Shown here one piece after another: positions 27,486-36,308 of a DNA stretch of 64,000 bases. Positions within the stretch are counted from its first letter, which is position 1; every line of letters begins with the position of its first letter. Source of the DNA: Saprospiraceae bacterium (GTDB lineage: Bacteria; Bacteroidota; Bacteroidia; Chitinophagales; Saprospiraceae); assembly GCA_016714085.1 (NCBI GenBank), contig JADJNW010000003.1, forward strand, positions 434,001 through 498,000, read 5' to 3'. Below the pieces are notes generated by a model. The model was given only the letters and a program-made list of their open reading frames with translations. It did no database searches and was not told where the DNA came from. The translations under genes and the position numbers were made by a program.

Positions 27486-30152
27486 TCATCTGCTACCGGC
27501 TACTTCTCCTCCACTACTGCTATTCCGCTGAAAACCAATGCTTTTCTTAGTGAAAATGCCTTCGTTTTTATCCAATTTAAAATTGCTGACATCTTCTATC
27601 GTCAAAATTTGTGTGGAAGTATGATCGCGTTCTTCAATCGGCGTAGCGGACAAGCGTAGATTCTGATTCTTGATCGCTTCCATGACGATGCTGCGCACAG
27701 AGCGGGCATTGCCAAAATATTTATCCCGATAATCATGCACAAAAGCTAAGTATTTTTTCAAATAATCCGCTGCTTCCGGCGTCGGTACAATCCCTTGTTC
27801 GGAGAGCATCAACAAAGCAATCTGACTCAGCTCTTCCGGAGTATAATCATCAAATTTCAGAATTTTATCAAAGCGAGAACTCAAGCCGGGATTGGCTTTC
27901 ATGAATGCTTCCATATTATCGGGGTAGCCGGCAACAAAAACAAAAAATTGACCCCGATGGTCTTCCATACGCTTGAGCAAAGTTTGAATGGCTTCGTCTC
28001 CAAAATCGCCGTGGCCGCCGCCCGTATTCATCGAAAGCGCGTAAGCCTCATCAATAAATAGAACACCGCCAAGCGATTCGTCCACTTTCTCAGCAGTTTT
28101 AATTGCTGTTTGTCCAACATAACCGGCCACTAATCCTTGACGATCGGTTTCCACCATGTGCCCGCGCTCAAGCACTCCAAGGGCCTTATAAATTTTGGTC
28201 AGAATCCTTGCTACCGTTGTCTTTCCGGTACCCGGATTACCAACAAAAACGGTATGTAAAAAGAATCCATTGAGTACATCTTTGCCTGTTTCTCTGTAAA
28301 AACGCACCAAACGCACCAATTCATTGATCTGCGCCTTGATCTTGTCCATACCGATCAGGCGATTCAACTCATTCAGCGAATCCTGCAACAACGCTTCATC
28401 CACTGGAATATGAGGCAATTCGCGGGCAGATGGGTCATAAATTTTAGCCACATCTTCATATTCAAGCGTAGCGAGATGTTCTTTATCAAAAGTACGCGGA
28501 CTCGTGGACGACATCACGCGCAATCCAAGATTAATCTTGGCTTTTTCGATCAAATCATAGACAAATCGGGCATTCCCGAACGTGCGATCGCGCTTTCGAT
28601 ATGCCTCTACGATGATTTCATCCACTTTTACGCTGGCTTCTTTTGTCAGCTTAACGCTCTTTTCCACACAAGCATATTCAGCAATATGCGACAATTCCTG
28701 CGGCAAGTAATCTTGAAATTCAAAATATAATTTGAAACGAGATTTCAAACCAGGATTAGAATCCAAGAAATGCTTCATTTCTTTGGGATACCCAGCCACA
28801 ATGACTGCCAGATCGCCTGAGCCATTAGATAATTCTTTCACCAAAATCTCAATTACTTCTCGCCCAAAATCCTTGCTATCATCATTGGAACGCGCCAAAG
28901 AGTAGGCTTCGTCAATAAACAAGACACCTCCACGCGCCTTTTCGATGGCTTCTTTTACTTTTGGGGCGGTCTGACCAATATATTCACCCACCAAATCCAC
29001 CCGATCCACCTCATGGACGTGGCCTTTCGTCAGCAAGCCCATTTTTCGATACAACTTACCCATCATCGTAGCCACAGTAGTTTTACCTGTGCCGGGATTG
29101 CCAATAAATACAGAGTGTACATTGATTTCTTCTTTCTCTTCAAAGCCTTTTTCCTTGCGCAATTGCAAAAACTGAATATACTTGGCATGATTGCGTACTT
29201 GCACTTTGATGTCGTTCAACCCAATCAAGGCATCGAGCTTCCCCATCACCTGCTCAAAGCTTTGAGCCACCTCATTTTCAGGCGAAAGCACAATCGTGGA
29301 TTGTCGATCAGGCAACAGTACTCCTGCAATTCCTTCTTCAAAATCCTCGCTTACTTCAAAAGGAATAATCGCCAATAAACGATCCATAAACACAATTTCC
29401 GCGCTGTAGCGATCTTGTCGCCAGGAGCCCTTGACATTAGAACCCCATCCGGCAGTGATTTTAATCAAATCATCTCGCTTTTCAATACGCTGAAGACGCA
29501 CCACCTGGCCTTTGAGTTCGCGGGCATCATTATAAAATTTAGTAGATAATTCGCATTGCCAGGGCTTAGTAATATTTAAATTATGAAGACTAATTTCTAC
29601 ATAAATATAACGAGTTTCTTCACTACTGAATCGCTTGTAATACAGACGTTCATCTTCAATGACATCATCATAAGGTCCTTCGTACAAACGTAAAGATTGT
29701 ACCTGCACATAAGCATTTTCACCGGGCAAAGCATCTTTACCGGCATCTTCTATATAAAAATATTTAGTCGCCACTTTTTCGCCCTCGATCCAGGCTTCCC
29801 AATAATAAGTACCGCGCTTCCAGAATGCACCCTCGCTTTTGTTGCCCCAGCCTTCGCGGATGTAAACAACACTATCATATTTGCTGACTTTTTTCTTCAA
29901 CTGCAATGAGCATAGCTCTTTCTTACCCTTTTTTAGTGCAAAACACTTGAGCGTCACATCAATTTCCCAATCGTCTTCATCGAATAATTTATTATAAAAA
30001 GAAAGCTCCGCGTAGATAAATGATGTTTCATAGCGATCAAATACCTGCCGATATTTTTTCTTATTATCCGCCAGCCACTCGGTCGAGTCATATACCTTCA
30101 ATTCGCGGAATTTGTATTTCTTAAACGCTGGTAACGAGTATCCTTCTAACAT
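27486..30152 (-). CDS. Double AAA+ (SpoVK/CbbX-type) ATPase with duplicated N-terminal domain
   Basis: Cytoplasmic protein of 888 aa. Two CbbX/SpoVK-like AAA modules are complete: the first has Walker A GNPGTGKT at residues 351-358 and Walker B GVLFIDEAYSLA; the second has GNPGTGKT at 638-645 and GVLFIDEAYALS, each with sensor and Arg-finger regions (PGLKSRFKLYF, PGLSSRFDKIL). The first 280 residues are two related beta-rich domains that share a W-G-x4-G-x-W...Y-x-E pattern (EGWGNKSEGAFWKRGTYYWEA and AGWGSNVKGSWRQDRYSAE). CbbX-type ATPases remodel partner proteins; these N domains probably bind the client. It is divergent from a ClpB-like gene, suggesting a joint system. TTG 30161 is a less likely start than ATG 30152. 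Confidence 0.85.
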   Translation of the reverse strand: MLEGYSLPAFKKYKFRELKVYDSTEWLADNKKKYRQVFDRYETSFIYAELSFYNKLFDEDDWEIDVTLKCFALKKGKKELCSLQLKKKVSKYDSVVYIREGWGNKSEGAFWKRGTYYWEAWIEGEKVATKYFYIEDAGKDALPGENAYVQVQSLRLYEGPYDDVIEDERLYYKRFSSEETRYIYVEISLHNLNITKPWQCELSTKFYNDARELKGQVVRLQRIEKRDDLIKITAGWGSNVKGSWRQDRYSAEIVFMDRLLAIIPFEVSEDFEEGIAGVLLPDRQSTIVLSPENEVAQSFEQVMGKLDALIGLNDIKVQVRNHAKYIQFLQLRKEKGFEEKEEINVHSVFIGNPGTGKTTVATMMGKLYRKMGLLTKGHVHEVDRVDLVGEYIGQTAPKVKEAIEKARGGVLFIDEAYSLARSNDDSKDFGREVIEILVKELSNGSGDLAVIVAGYPKEMKHFLDSNPGLKSRFKLYFEFQDYLPQELSHIAEYACVEKSVKLTKEASVKVDEIIVEAYRKRDRTFGNARFVYDLIEKAKINLGLRVMSSTSPRTFDKEHLATLEYEDVAKIYDPSARELPHIPVDEALLQDSLNELNRLIGMDKIKAQINELVRLVRFYRETGKDVLNGFFLHTVFVGNPGTGKTTVARILTKIYKALGVLERGHMVETDRQGLVAGYVGQTAIKTAEKVDESLGGVLFIDEAYALSMNTGGGHGDFGDEAIQTLLKRMEDHRGQFFVFVAGYPDNMEAFMKANPGLSSRFDKILKFDDYTPEELSQIALLMLSEQGIVPTPEAADYLKKYLAFVHDYRDKYFGNARSVRSIVMEAIKNQNLRLSATPIEERDHTSTQILTIEDVSNFKLDKNEGIFTKKSIGFQRNSSSGGEVAGSR

Positions 30153-30640
30153 ACAGTTCAAATGTTAATCGTTTACAATTGCCTGTTGTTCAATTTTTTA
30201 CTTAGATAAAAAAATTTAAAAATGACAATAATGACGGGTCGGTGCTTTTTCAAATAAAAGAATTGGCGGCAAAACTGAGCCAAATCAAACTTCTAATTTG
30301 GTACTTTTTGCGCAAAAAGTAAACATCTTTTTGTTAAAAAACGCATCAAAAAACGAAAAAGCCCGCCAACACTGGGTTAGCGAGCCTTTTAATTCTTAAA
30401 ATACCGTTTGAAAAAGATAATTAATCGAGTGTCTGATTTCCAATCTGAATTACTTTGCGCTTTCAGCGAATGTATCTAATTTAAAGCCCTTAAAATAAAT
30501 GGGACTATTGGAATGTTCACAATCTTTTCCAGTTTTCCAAAATTTCAGTACTCCATTATTCCTTTGAAGCTGTTCTTAACAAAAAAGAATTTATTCGCAA
30601 GAATTGCTATCAAAAGTAAAATTTAAGCGTAATCTGATAC
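30153..30640. other. Gap between the divergent AAA+ genes: palindrome and orphan hairpin terminator
   Basis: There is no confident gene in these 488 bases. There is a perfect 20-base palindrome TACTTTTTGCGCAAAAAGTA at 30302-30321, and at 30361-30385 a GC-rich stem (GCCCGCCAAC / GTTAGCGAGC with wobble pairs) flanked by A and T runs so that it could terminate in either direction. No gene on either strand would need this terminator, so a small RNA is possible. A 42-codon open stretch without a start codon is present on the minus strand around 30453-30578. Confidence 0.6.
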
Positions 30641-33600
30641 ATGGCATTAGTTCGCCTCAAAATACCGGTGCTGGTCAAAAACTCGAAGGTAGAAAATCAA
30701 ACCTACTACCACGTACGACCACTGTTTACAGGGCATCCGGTAGCATCTCATCGTAGATTAGAATTAGCCTTGGCTCGACTTAAGGACGAGGTGCGGCAGT
30801 TTTTCAAAGGTTTTGTGCTGGAGCGACAGAATGCAGATCAATTGCTCTGGTATTTGTTTGATCCTGAACAAGATTATCAATTATTTCATTATGAATTCCA
30901 CAGCGGTGATACCCAGGTAAAGGGGGACTTTGGCATCACAAGCTTTATGCTGCAAGGGCTTACTTTTGCTTGCTTGCCGAATCTTCATAATTTTATGTTT
31001 ATCGCAGGGGAAGGAGAATTTCATAAATTTGAATTGCGTGAAAAGACGGAAAAAGTGCTCAAACGCTTGTTGCCCCAACTCAAGAAAGAGCAGGGAGAAG
31101 ACTTTGATATGGAGGCTTTGTATTCCGGGAATCGAGAATTTATTACACATCTTGATGTAAATATTAATATTTCTTTCGGACCATTTCAATATGAAATATT
31201 GGATAACAGCTGGATTCTCACGCGTTTGCGCGAAGATGCTGATTTTGATGGTTCTTTGGAGATCGAAAAAGTCGGCTTTGATTTGAATAGTCGCTACCCG
31301 GCGGAATTGGGTCGGGCATTTTATCAGGATGAACTCATTGAAAAAATATATCATATTATATATCAGGAAGAAAATACACCTTTAGTAATTGTCGGTGATG
31401 AAGGCGTAGGCAAGCACGCGCTGATGCACGAGGTGGTCTGGCGTTATCAAAGCGGATATTATAATAAAATAAAAGGCGATCCTGAATTATTATGGCATAT
31501 CGACCCGACGCGAATTATATCGGGCATGAGCATTCAAGGGATGTGGCAAAAACGTTTTGAGGCGATTATCAGCTTTGTCAGAAATCCGCTCCAGGAAGTA
31601 AAAAAATCTTATAAAATACTGATAGACAATTCGGTAGCTTTATTACGTATTGGAAAATCTGCTAATACGAATATGACCCTGAGCGATGTGCTCAAACCTT
31701 ATTTGGAAAAGCGCCAATTGCAATTAGTTCTTATCGCTACCCCCGAAGAATGGAAAGTTGTTCAAGAGAAAGACAGAAGTTTTGCCGACTTATTTCAAGT
31801 AATCAGAATCGCTGAACCTGCTGCTGAAACCAGCGCCAGGATTGTGTTGGAGCAACGAAAATTATTAGAACGAGCGCATGATTGTATCATAACGATTCAA
31901 GCTATTCACGAGTTATTTACTTTACAACGTAATTTCTTTCGCAACCAGGCAATGCCCGGCAGTATGGTGCGAATGCTGCGCTTGCTGGCAACTAAATATC
32001 GTTTTAGTAAAATTGATTCTTTACAAGTGCGCGAAGAATTTAAAGTATTGAGTGGCTTGAAAGAACAAATGCTGGATGCCGGGGAGCAGTTGGACGGGCA
32101 AGCAGTGCATAATGCTTTAGCCCAGGAATTAGTGGGGCAACCCCGTGCCGTTGCTGCCCTGGAGAATGTTATTCACTTGAGCAAAGCCAAATTAGTAGAT
32201 CGCTCGAAGCCCGTCAGTTCATTCCTGTTTATTGGGCCAACCGGTGTTGGTAAAACGCAGGCTGCCAAGGTGTTATGCAATTATTTAATGGGGAGTGAAG
32301 ACCAGCTTTTGCGTTTTGATATGAATGAATATATTGATGGGACGGCGGTGCAAAGATTGATTGGCGATTTTTATAACCCTGAAGGGCAATTAACAGGCAA
32401 AGTGCGCTATCGCCCGTTTGGTGTGCTGTTGCTCGATGAAATCGAAAAAGCGCATCCCAAAGTTCATGATTTGTTATTACAATTATTAGATGAAGGTCGG
32501 CTGACCGATAGCCTCGGACGCACGGTAGATTTTTCTAATACGATTATTATAATGACCTCCAATCTTGGTGCGCGCGAGATTGGATTGCAATTAGGATTTA
32601 ATCCTTCCCCCGAAAGCGAAGCAGGAATTTATCGAAAAGCGGTAGAAAATTTCTTCCGCCCGGAATTTGTCAACAGGATTGATGAAATCTTGATTTTCAA
32701 TCCTTTAGAATTGGATCATATTCTTAATATTGCGCGTTTGCAAATCCGCGAATTGCTTCAGCGCGATGGCTTTGTGCGCCGCACTACGATTCTCAATATT
32801 TCCAAAGATGCGTTGGAATGGGTGGCGCGGCGCGGCTTCGATGCACGCATGGGCGGCCGCGCACTCAAGCGCCAGATCGAGCGCGATTTGACGACGCTTT
32901 CTGCGGAACAACTGGTTTCTACGAATTCGGATAGCCCCATTATTTTTGATATTACTTTTGAAAACAATCGATTGAATCCACGCATTCAGCCGCTGGAATT
33001 TTTATATCCTATCGAAGAAGAATGGTTGCCGGAATTGCCTGATGAGAAGCACGGGCGTGCTTTCTATGGGCGTTTGCTAAATGCTGTGGAACGATTGGAA
33101 CGAGAAATTGCTACGATGGAAACAGATTTGAATGAAGATGACGGATTTATTGTGATCGGAGGGGCGCAGCGCAACGAACTTAATTGGCAATATTATGATT
33201 ATAAAAATAAAGTGGTAGAAGCTAAAGATAATTTGCGTGATATGATGCTGAGTTTCCGGGAGCGTTATATGCGCGAGGCGCCAGCATTGCCGCTGCGTTT
33301 GAAGCATGGCCATCTTGTGCCGCGACGCAGCGATCGCGTGGTTCGGGAGCATTTTCGGGATCGTTTGTTCCAGGAAGAAGGCCTTCGGGAAATACGAGAA
33401 TCCTATCAATATTCGACGGTACAATTTGATACGATTCAAACCGATTTTATTCACCATTTTTTAAATGTTGTCTTTTTATTATTATCTGCACGCGATTTTT
33501 TACGCGGGCGAACCGAGGAAATCACGATTCGTTTTCAATCATTGATCACGGGGCTTGGGCATTGGGAAATTGATTATTTAATGGATCAGTACACTACTTT

Positions 33601-33943
33601 GCTAAAAGCACTTGATATTCAATACGAAATAAATAAAGAAAATTCCGAAATTAAAGCCGAAGGATATTCTCTATCGCAATTATTACAAGGTGAAGTGGGC
33701 ATTCATTTATTTTATATCGCGCATCAAAATCCGCTGCCAATTTTATTAACATTACATCAACATGATACGATTCATAAAAATCATTCATCTTATAAAGTTA
33801 TCCGTATTTATGATGGCTCCAGCACTTTGACCGACCTACGTACCAGCTTTGCCAATGCGATGAATATGACTTCCAGCGAATTAAAATTATTAGTATATGC
33901 GGGCTTGGATGAAAAATTGAGAAAAGGATTATTAAAGTATTAA
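30641..33943 (+). CDS. ClpA/ClpB-like AAA+ protein with degenerate first ATPase domain and PCRF-like C-terminal tail
   Basis: Protein of 1100 aa. Residues 1-200 are a novel N domain without Clp_N repeats. The first AAA module has an altered Walker A (GDEGVGKH at 252-259, His for Thr/Ser) and no acidic Walker B. The second is a canonical ClpB-D2 module: GPTGVGKT at 532-539, VLLLDEIEKAHPKV with the DE at 599-600, IIIMTSNLGAREI, and sensor 2 in GGRALKRQIE. After about residue 790 follows a coiled-coil-like region and then, at about 955-1050, a segment (IRFQSLITGLGHWEIDYLMDQ, EGYSLSQLLQGEVGIHLF) resembling the PCRF domain of class I release factors, without a GGQ motif. It lacks a ClpP-binding IGF/IGL loop as far as seen. 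Divergent partner of the double CbbX-type ATPase. Confidence 0.85.
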   Translation: MALVRLKIPVLVKNSKVENQTYYHVRPLFTGHPVASHRRLELALARLKDEVRQFFKGFVLERQNADQLLWYLFDPEQDYQLFHYEFHSGDTQVKGDFGITSFMLQGLTFACLPNLHNFMFIAGEGEFHKFELREKTEKVLKRLLPQLKKEQGEDFDMEALYSGNREFITHLDVNINISFGPFQYEILDNSWILTRLREDADFDGSLEIEKVGFDLNSRYPAELGRAFYQDELIEKIYHIIYQEENTPLVIVGDEGVGKHALMHEVVWRYQSGYYNKIKGDPELLWHIDPTRIISGMSIQGMWQKRFEAIISFVRNPLQEVKKSYKILIDNSVALLRIGKSANTNMTLSDVLKPYLEKRQLQLVLIATPEEWKVVQEKDRSFADLFQVIRIAEPAAETSARIVLEQRKLLERAHDCIITIQAIHELFTLQRNFFRNQAMPGSMVRMLRLLATKYRFSKIDSLQVREEFKVLSGLKEQMLDAGEQLDGQAVHNALAQELVGQPRAVAALENVIHLSKAKLVDRSKPVSSFLFIGPTGVGKTQAAKVLCNYLMGSEDQLLRFDMNEYIDGTAVQRLIGDFYNPEGQLTGKVRYRPFGVLLLDEIEKAHPKVHDLLLQLLDEGRLTDSLGRTVDFSNTIIIMTSNLGAREIGLQLGFNPSPESEAGIYRKAVENFFRPEFVNRIDEILIFNPLELDHILNIARLQIRELLQRDGFVRRTTILNISKDALEWVARRGFDARMGGRALKRQIERDLTTLSAEQLVSTNSDSPIIFDITFENNRLNPRIQPLEFLYPIEEEWLPELPDEKHGRAFYGRLLNAVERLEREIATMETDLNEDDGFIVIGGAQRNELNWQYYDYKNKVVEAKDNLRDMMLSFRERYMREAPALPLRLKHGHLVPRRSDRVVREHFRDRLFQEEGLREIRESYQYSTVQFDTIQTDFIHHFLNVVFLLLSARDFLRGRTEEITIRFQSLITGLGHWEIDYLMDQYTTLLKALDIQYEINKENSEIKAEGYSLSQLLQGEVGIHLFYIAHQNPLPILLTLHQHDTIHKNHSSYKVIRIYDGSSTLTDLRTSFANAMNMTSSELKLLVYAGLDEKLRKGLLKY

Positions 33944-33976
33944 ACAAATCTTTAAAATCCCTTTTCAATAATAAAT

Positions 33977-33995
33977 GTTTAGAATAATTCTAAAC
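33977..33995. promoter_or_regulatory. PerR/Fur-like palindrome upstream of the ferredoxin gene
   Basis: GTTTAGAATAATTCTAAAC is a 9-1-9 perfect inverted repeat containing TTAGAATAATTCTAA, the 7-1-7 arrangement of Fur-family PerR boxes. It lies 15 bases upstream of the likely -33 element of the ferredoxin promoter. An alternative is an mRNA-end stem of the AAA+ gene, but no T run follows. Confidence 0.45.
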
Positions 33996-34010
33996 TAATG
34001 CAAAACGTAG

Positions 34011-34041
34011 TTGTTTGAATGAACGACAAAAACTACATTTG
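34011..34041 (+). promoter_or_regulatory. Bacteroidota-type promoter for the ferredoxin gene
   Basis: TACATTTG at 34034-34041 matches the -7 consensus and TTG at 34011-34013 is 20 bases upstream. The predicted 5' untranslated region is about 60 bases. Confidence 0.6.
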
Positions 34042-34108
34042 CGGAAAAATTCGGTTCATGATTAGCGGAATTTAACGTAATCACTAATAACCGATAACAA
34101 GATTTTAT

Positions 34109-34450
34109 ATGGCCACTGTAAAATTTACTTTTGAAGATAAAAATATACAGCCTGTTACCGTTGAAAATGTGGAAGAAGGCTATTCGCTCCTGGAGGTGAC
34201 TGAAGATAATGATATTCATTTGAATCATAATTGCGGCGGCGTATGCGCGTGCAGCACTTGCCACGTCTATATCGAAGCGGGTGAGGAATATTTGGAAGAA
34301 ATTTCGGATAAAGAAGAAGATTTTATAGATCGAGCGATTAATCCTCGCGTGGAGTCGCGCCTGGGCTGTCAATGTGTAATTTTGGATGAAGAGGCGGTGA
34401 TCGAAGTGCAAATCCCGGATCAATCCAGAATCATTGGACACGAACATTAA
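34109..34450 (+). CDS. fdx: 2Fe-2S ferredoxin (adrenodoxin/Isc type)
   Basis: Electron-transfer protein of 113 aa with one [2Fe-2S] cluster: HNCGGVCACSTCHVY supplies three Cys and LGCQCVI the fourth. The acidic region around EEYLEEISDKEEDFIDR and the lack of a signal peptide fit the Isc-type ferredoxin that donates electrons during iron-sulfur cluster assembly. The following gene is iscX, which supports that role, although iscS, iscU and hscAB are not in the window. Confidence 0.9.
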   Translation: MATVKFTFEDKNIQPVTVENVEEGYSLLEVTEDNDIHLNHNCGGVCACSTCHVYIEAGEEYLEEISDKEEDFIDRAINPRVESRLGCQCVILDEEAVIEVQIPDQSRIIGHEH

Positions 34451-34452
34451 CA

Positions 34453-34522
34453 AATTTGAAATATGAAATGTAAAGTTTGAAATAAACTAAACTTCCAAAC
34501 TCCAAACTTTTAAACATTAAAC
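34453..34522. repeat. Intergenic self-similar repeat between ferredoxin and iscX genes
   Basis: The left side repeats the word TTTGAAAT/AAAGTTTGAAAT and the right side repeats its complement-like words CTTCCAAACTCCAAACTTTT, so the RNA can fold into a loose stem. It belongs to the group of intergenic stutter hairpins noted in this window. Confidence 0.5.
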
Positions 34523-34531
34523 TTAATAAAT

Positions 34532-34777
34532 ATGGCTTTTGAAGATATTGACAATTTACCGATCAATTGGACTGATTATGAGGATATTGCGATGAAATTA
34601 TACGATCGTTTCGGCGATGAATTTGGTGAAGGTAAAATATATCGCATTCGTTTTACTGATTTGATCGAATGGGTACTGGAAATTCCTAATTTTGAAGGCG
34701 CACGCGAAGATTGCAGCGAAGGTCATTTAGAACAAATCCAGGCAAAATGGGTGTATGAATGGAGGGATAATCAGTGA
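34532..34777 (+). CDS. iscX: Fe-S cluster assembly protein IscX
   Basis: Small acidic protein of 81 aa that binds IscS and iron and modulates cluster assembly. The IscX pattern is present: INWTDYEDIAMKLYDRF, then RFTDLIEWVLEIPNFEG and the C-terminal AKWVYEWRD. It is about 15 residues longer than the E. coli protein, because of an N-terminal extension (MAFEDIDNLP) and a Gly/Glu insert. Downstream of the ferredoxin gene and 52 bases before the KdsC-like gene. Confidence 0.88.
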   Translation: MAFEDIDNLPINWTDYEDIAMKLYDRFGDEFGEGKIYRIRFTDLIEWVLEIPNFEGAREDCSEGHLEQIQAKWVYEWRDNQ

Positions 34778-34829
34778 CGAGGAGATTGGGAGAAAAGCGC
34801 CAGATAACTATTAATTGATAACTACTTTT

Positions 34830-35333
34830 ATGAATCAGCTCGAAAAATTCCGGGATATTCACACTTTTATTTTTGATGTGGACGGGGTATTAACAAATAA
34901 TGAAATTCTTATTACAGAAGAGGGTGAACTCCTGCGCAAAATGAACGTACGCGACGGCTACGCTTTGAAATATGCAGTAAATAAAGGATATAATATTTGT
35001 ATCATAACCGGCGGTAAATCTGAAGGTGTACGCAAAAGATTGGAAGGTTTGGGCATTACTGAAGTATTCTCAGGGCGTTCCGAAAAAATGGAAGCTTATG
35101 AGGAATATATTCACGAACATGATTTAGATCCGCAAGGAATTCTTTATATGGGTGATGATATGCCCGATTATCCTGTGATGTGCCGGGTCGGGTTACCCAC
35201 TTGTCCGCGCAACGCTATCCCTGAAATTCTGGATGTTGCAGAATATATTTCCCCTTATAATGGCGGCGAAGGCTGCGCTCGGGATGTGATTGAAAAAGTA
35301 TTGCGCCTGCAAGGCAAATGGCATGACGAATAA
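34830..35333 (+). CDS. kdsC: KdsC-like HAD phosphatase (3-deoxy-D-manno-octulosonate 8-phosphate phosphatase)
   Basis: HAD-superfamily phosphatase (167 aa) of the small C0 type that lacks a cap and works as a tetramer. Motif I is FIFDVDGVLTNN (nucleophile and acid Asp), motif II CIITGGKSEGV, and motif III/IV YMGDDMPDYPVM. In Gram-negative bacteria it removes phosphate from KDO-8-P in lipopolysaccharide core synthesis. ATG 34830 is chosen over an in-frame TTG at 34815. UbiA-type prenyltransferase follows closely, a pairing common in Bacteroidota. Confidence 0.88.
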   Translation: MNQLEKFRDIHTFIFDVDGVLTNNEILITEEGELLRKMNVRDGYALKYAVNKGYNICIITGGKSEGVRKRLEGLGITEVFSGRSEKMEAYEEYIHEHDLDPQGILYMGDDMPDYPVMCRVGLPTCPRNAIPEILDVAEYISPYNGGEGCARDVIEKVLRLQGKWHDE

Positions 35334-35395
35334 TTGCTAAATTTGGGAGTTTATTGTTGGAATTTGCTTTTGGCAAAACTACATCCCAAATCATA

Positions 35396-36244
35396 ATGTC
35401 ATTACTTCGCCTCATCCGATTGCCTAACCTCCTAATTGTCGCTCTGACACAGTATCTTTTATATTATAAAATTATCCTATCTGCATTACAAAAAAATAAT
35501 ATTATCCCTGCATTAGAGTATCATGAATTTGCATTATTGGTTTTTATTACTATTCTTATTACAGCAGGAGGCTATATTATTAATGATATTGTGGACTTAC
35601 GAATTGATCGTATCAACAAACCCAATCGTGTGATCATTGGTAAATACATCGCGCATCAGACCGCTTATTGGCTTTATTTTTGTATTAATATTTTTGGCTT
35701 TATTTTATCGATGTTTCTCGCCTATGCTGCTAATCGAACCACTTTATTATTCTTGTTTCCAGGGGCAGTTGCAGGCTTGTTATTATATTCCGTAAAGCTC
35801 AAAAAGCAACCGCTTTGGGGTAACCTTTTAGTATCTTTTTATTGTGCCGGAGTCGCTGCTATTGTGTGGATTGCCGAGCAACCGACGATTGAAAAATTAC
35901 CTTCTTTTCAGGCTAATATTATTATAAAAATATTAAGTTTTTATGCTGTATTTGCTTTCTTTTCAACACTTTTCCGAGAAATTGTGAAAGATTTGGAAGA
36001 TGCACACGGCGATGCCCAAGAGCAAGCTCGCACGATTCCTGTAGCTTGGGGTGAGCATACAGCTAAAATAATTGCTACTATTTCTGCGCTATTTTTATTA
36101 TTATCCTTGATATATGCGGCATTTGCATTGCGAGCCAATCTGAATTTTTGGGGATTAATATTTATTATTCTGGTAGGAATATTAATAGTTACATCCTTAT
36201 TATTGCTTTTCAAAGCAAAAGAAAAGCTCAATATCATAATTTGA
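35396..36244 (+). CDS. UbiA-family prenyltransferase
   Basis: Inner-membrane prenyltransferase (282 aa) with about eight membrane segments. The first Asp-rich motif is NDIVDLRIDRINKPNR, and the second is the degenerate REIVKDLEDAHGD, the form found in geranylgeranylglycerol-phosphate-synthase-like UbiA members of Bacteroidota. The prenyl acceptor is not known. ATG 35396 is chosen because it leads directly into MSLLRLIRLPNLLIVAL. Probably cotranscribed with the phosphatase gene 62 bases upstream. Confidence 0.87.
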   Translation: MSLLRLIRLPNLLIVALTQYLLYYKIILSALQKNNIIPALEYHEFALLVFITILITAGGYIINDIVDLRIDRINKPNRVIIGKYIAHQTAYWLYFCINIFGFILSMFLAYAANRTTLLFLFPGAVAGLLLYSVKLKKQPLWGNLLVSFYCAGVAAIVWIAEQPTIEKLPSFQANIIIKILSFYAVFAFFSTLFREIVKDLEDAHGDAQEQARTIPVAWGEHTAKIIATISALFLLLSLIYAAFALRANLNFWGLIFIILVGILIVTSLLLLFKAKEKLNIII

Positions 36245-36308
36245 GTCAATTTGCAAAAGTTATTATGTTTTGTGGAATATTATTGCTTTTATTTTTTATT
36301 TAATTTTT

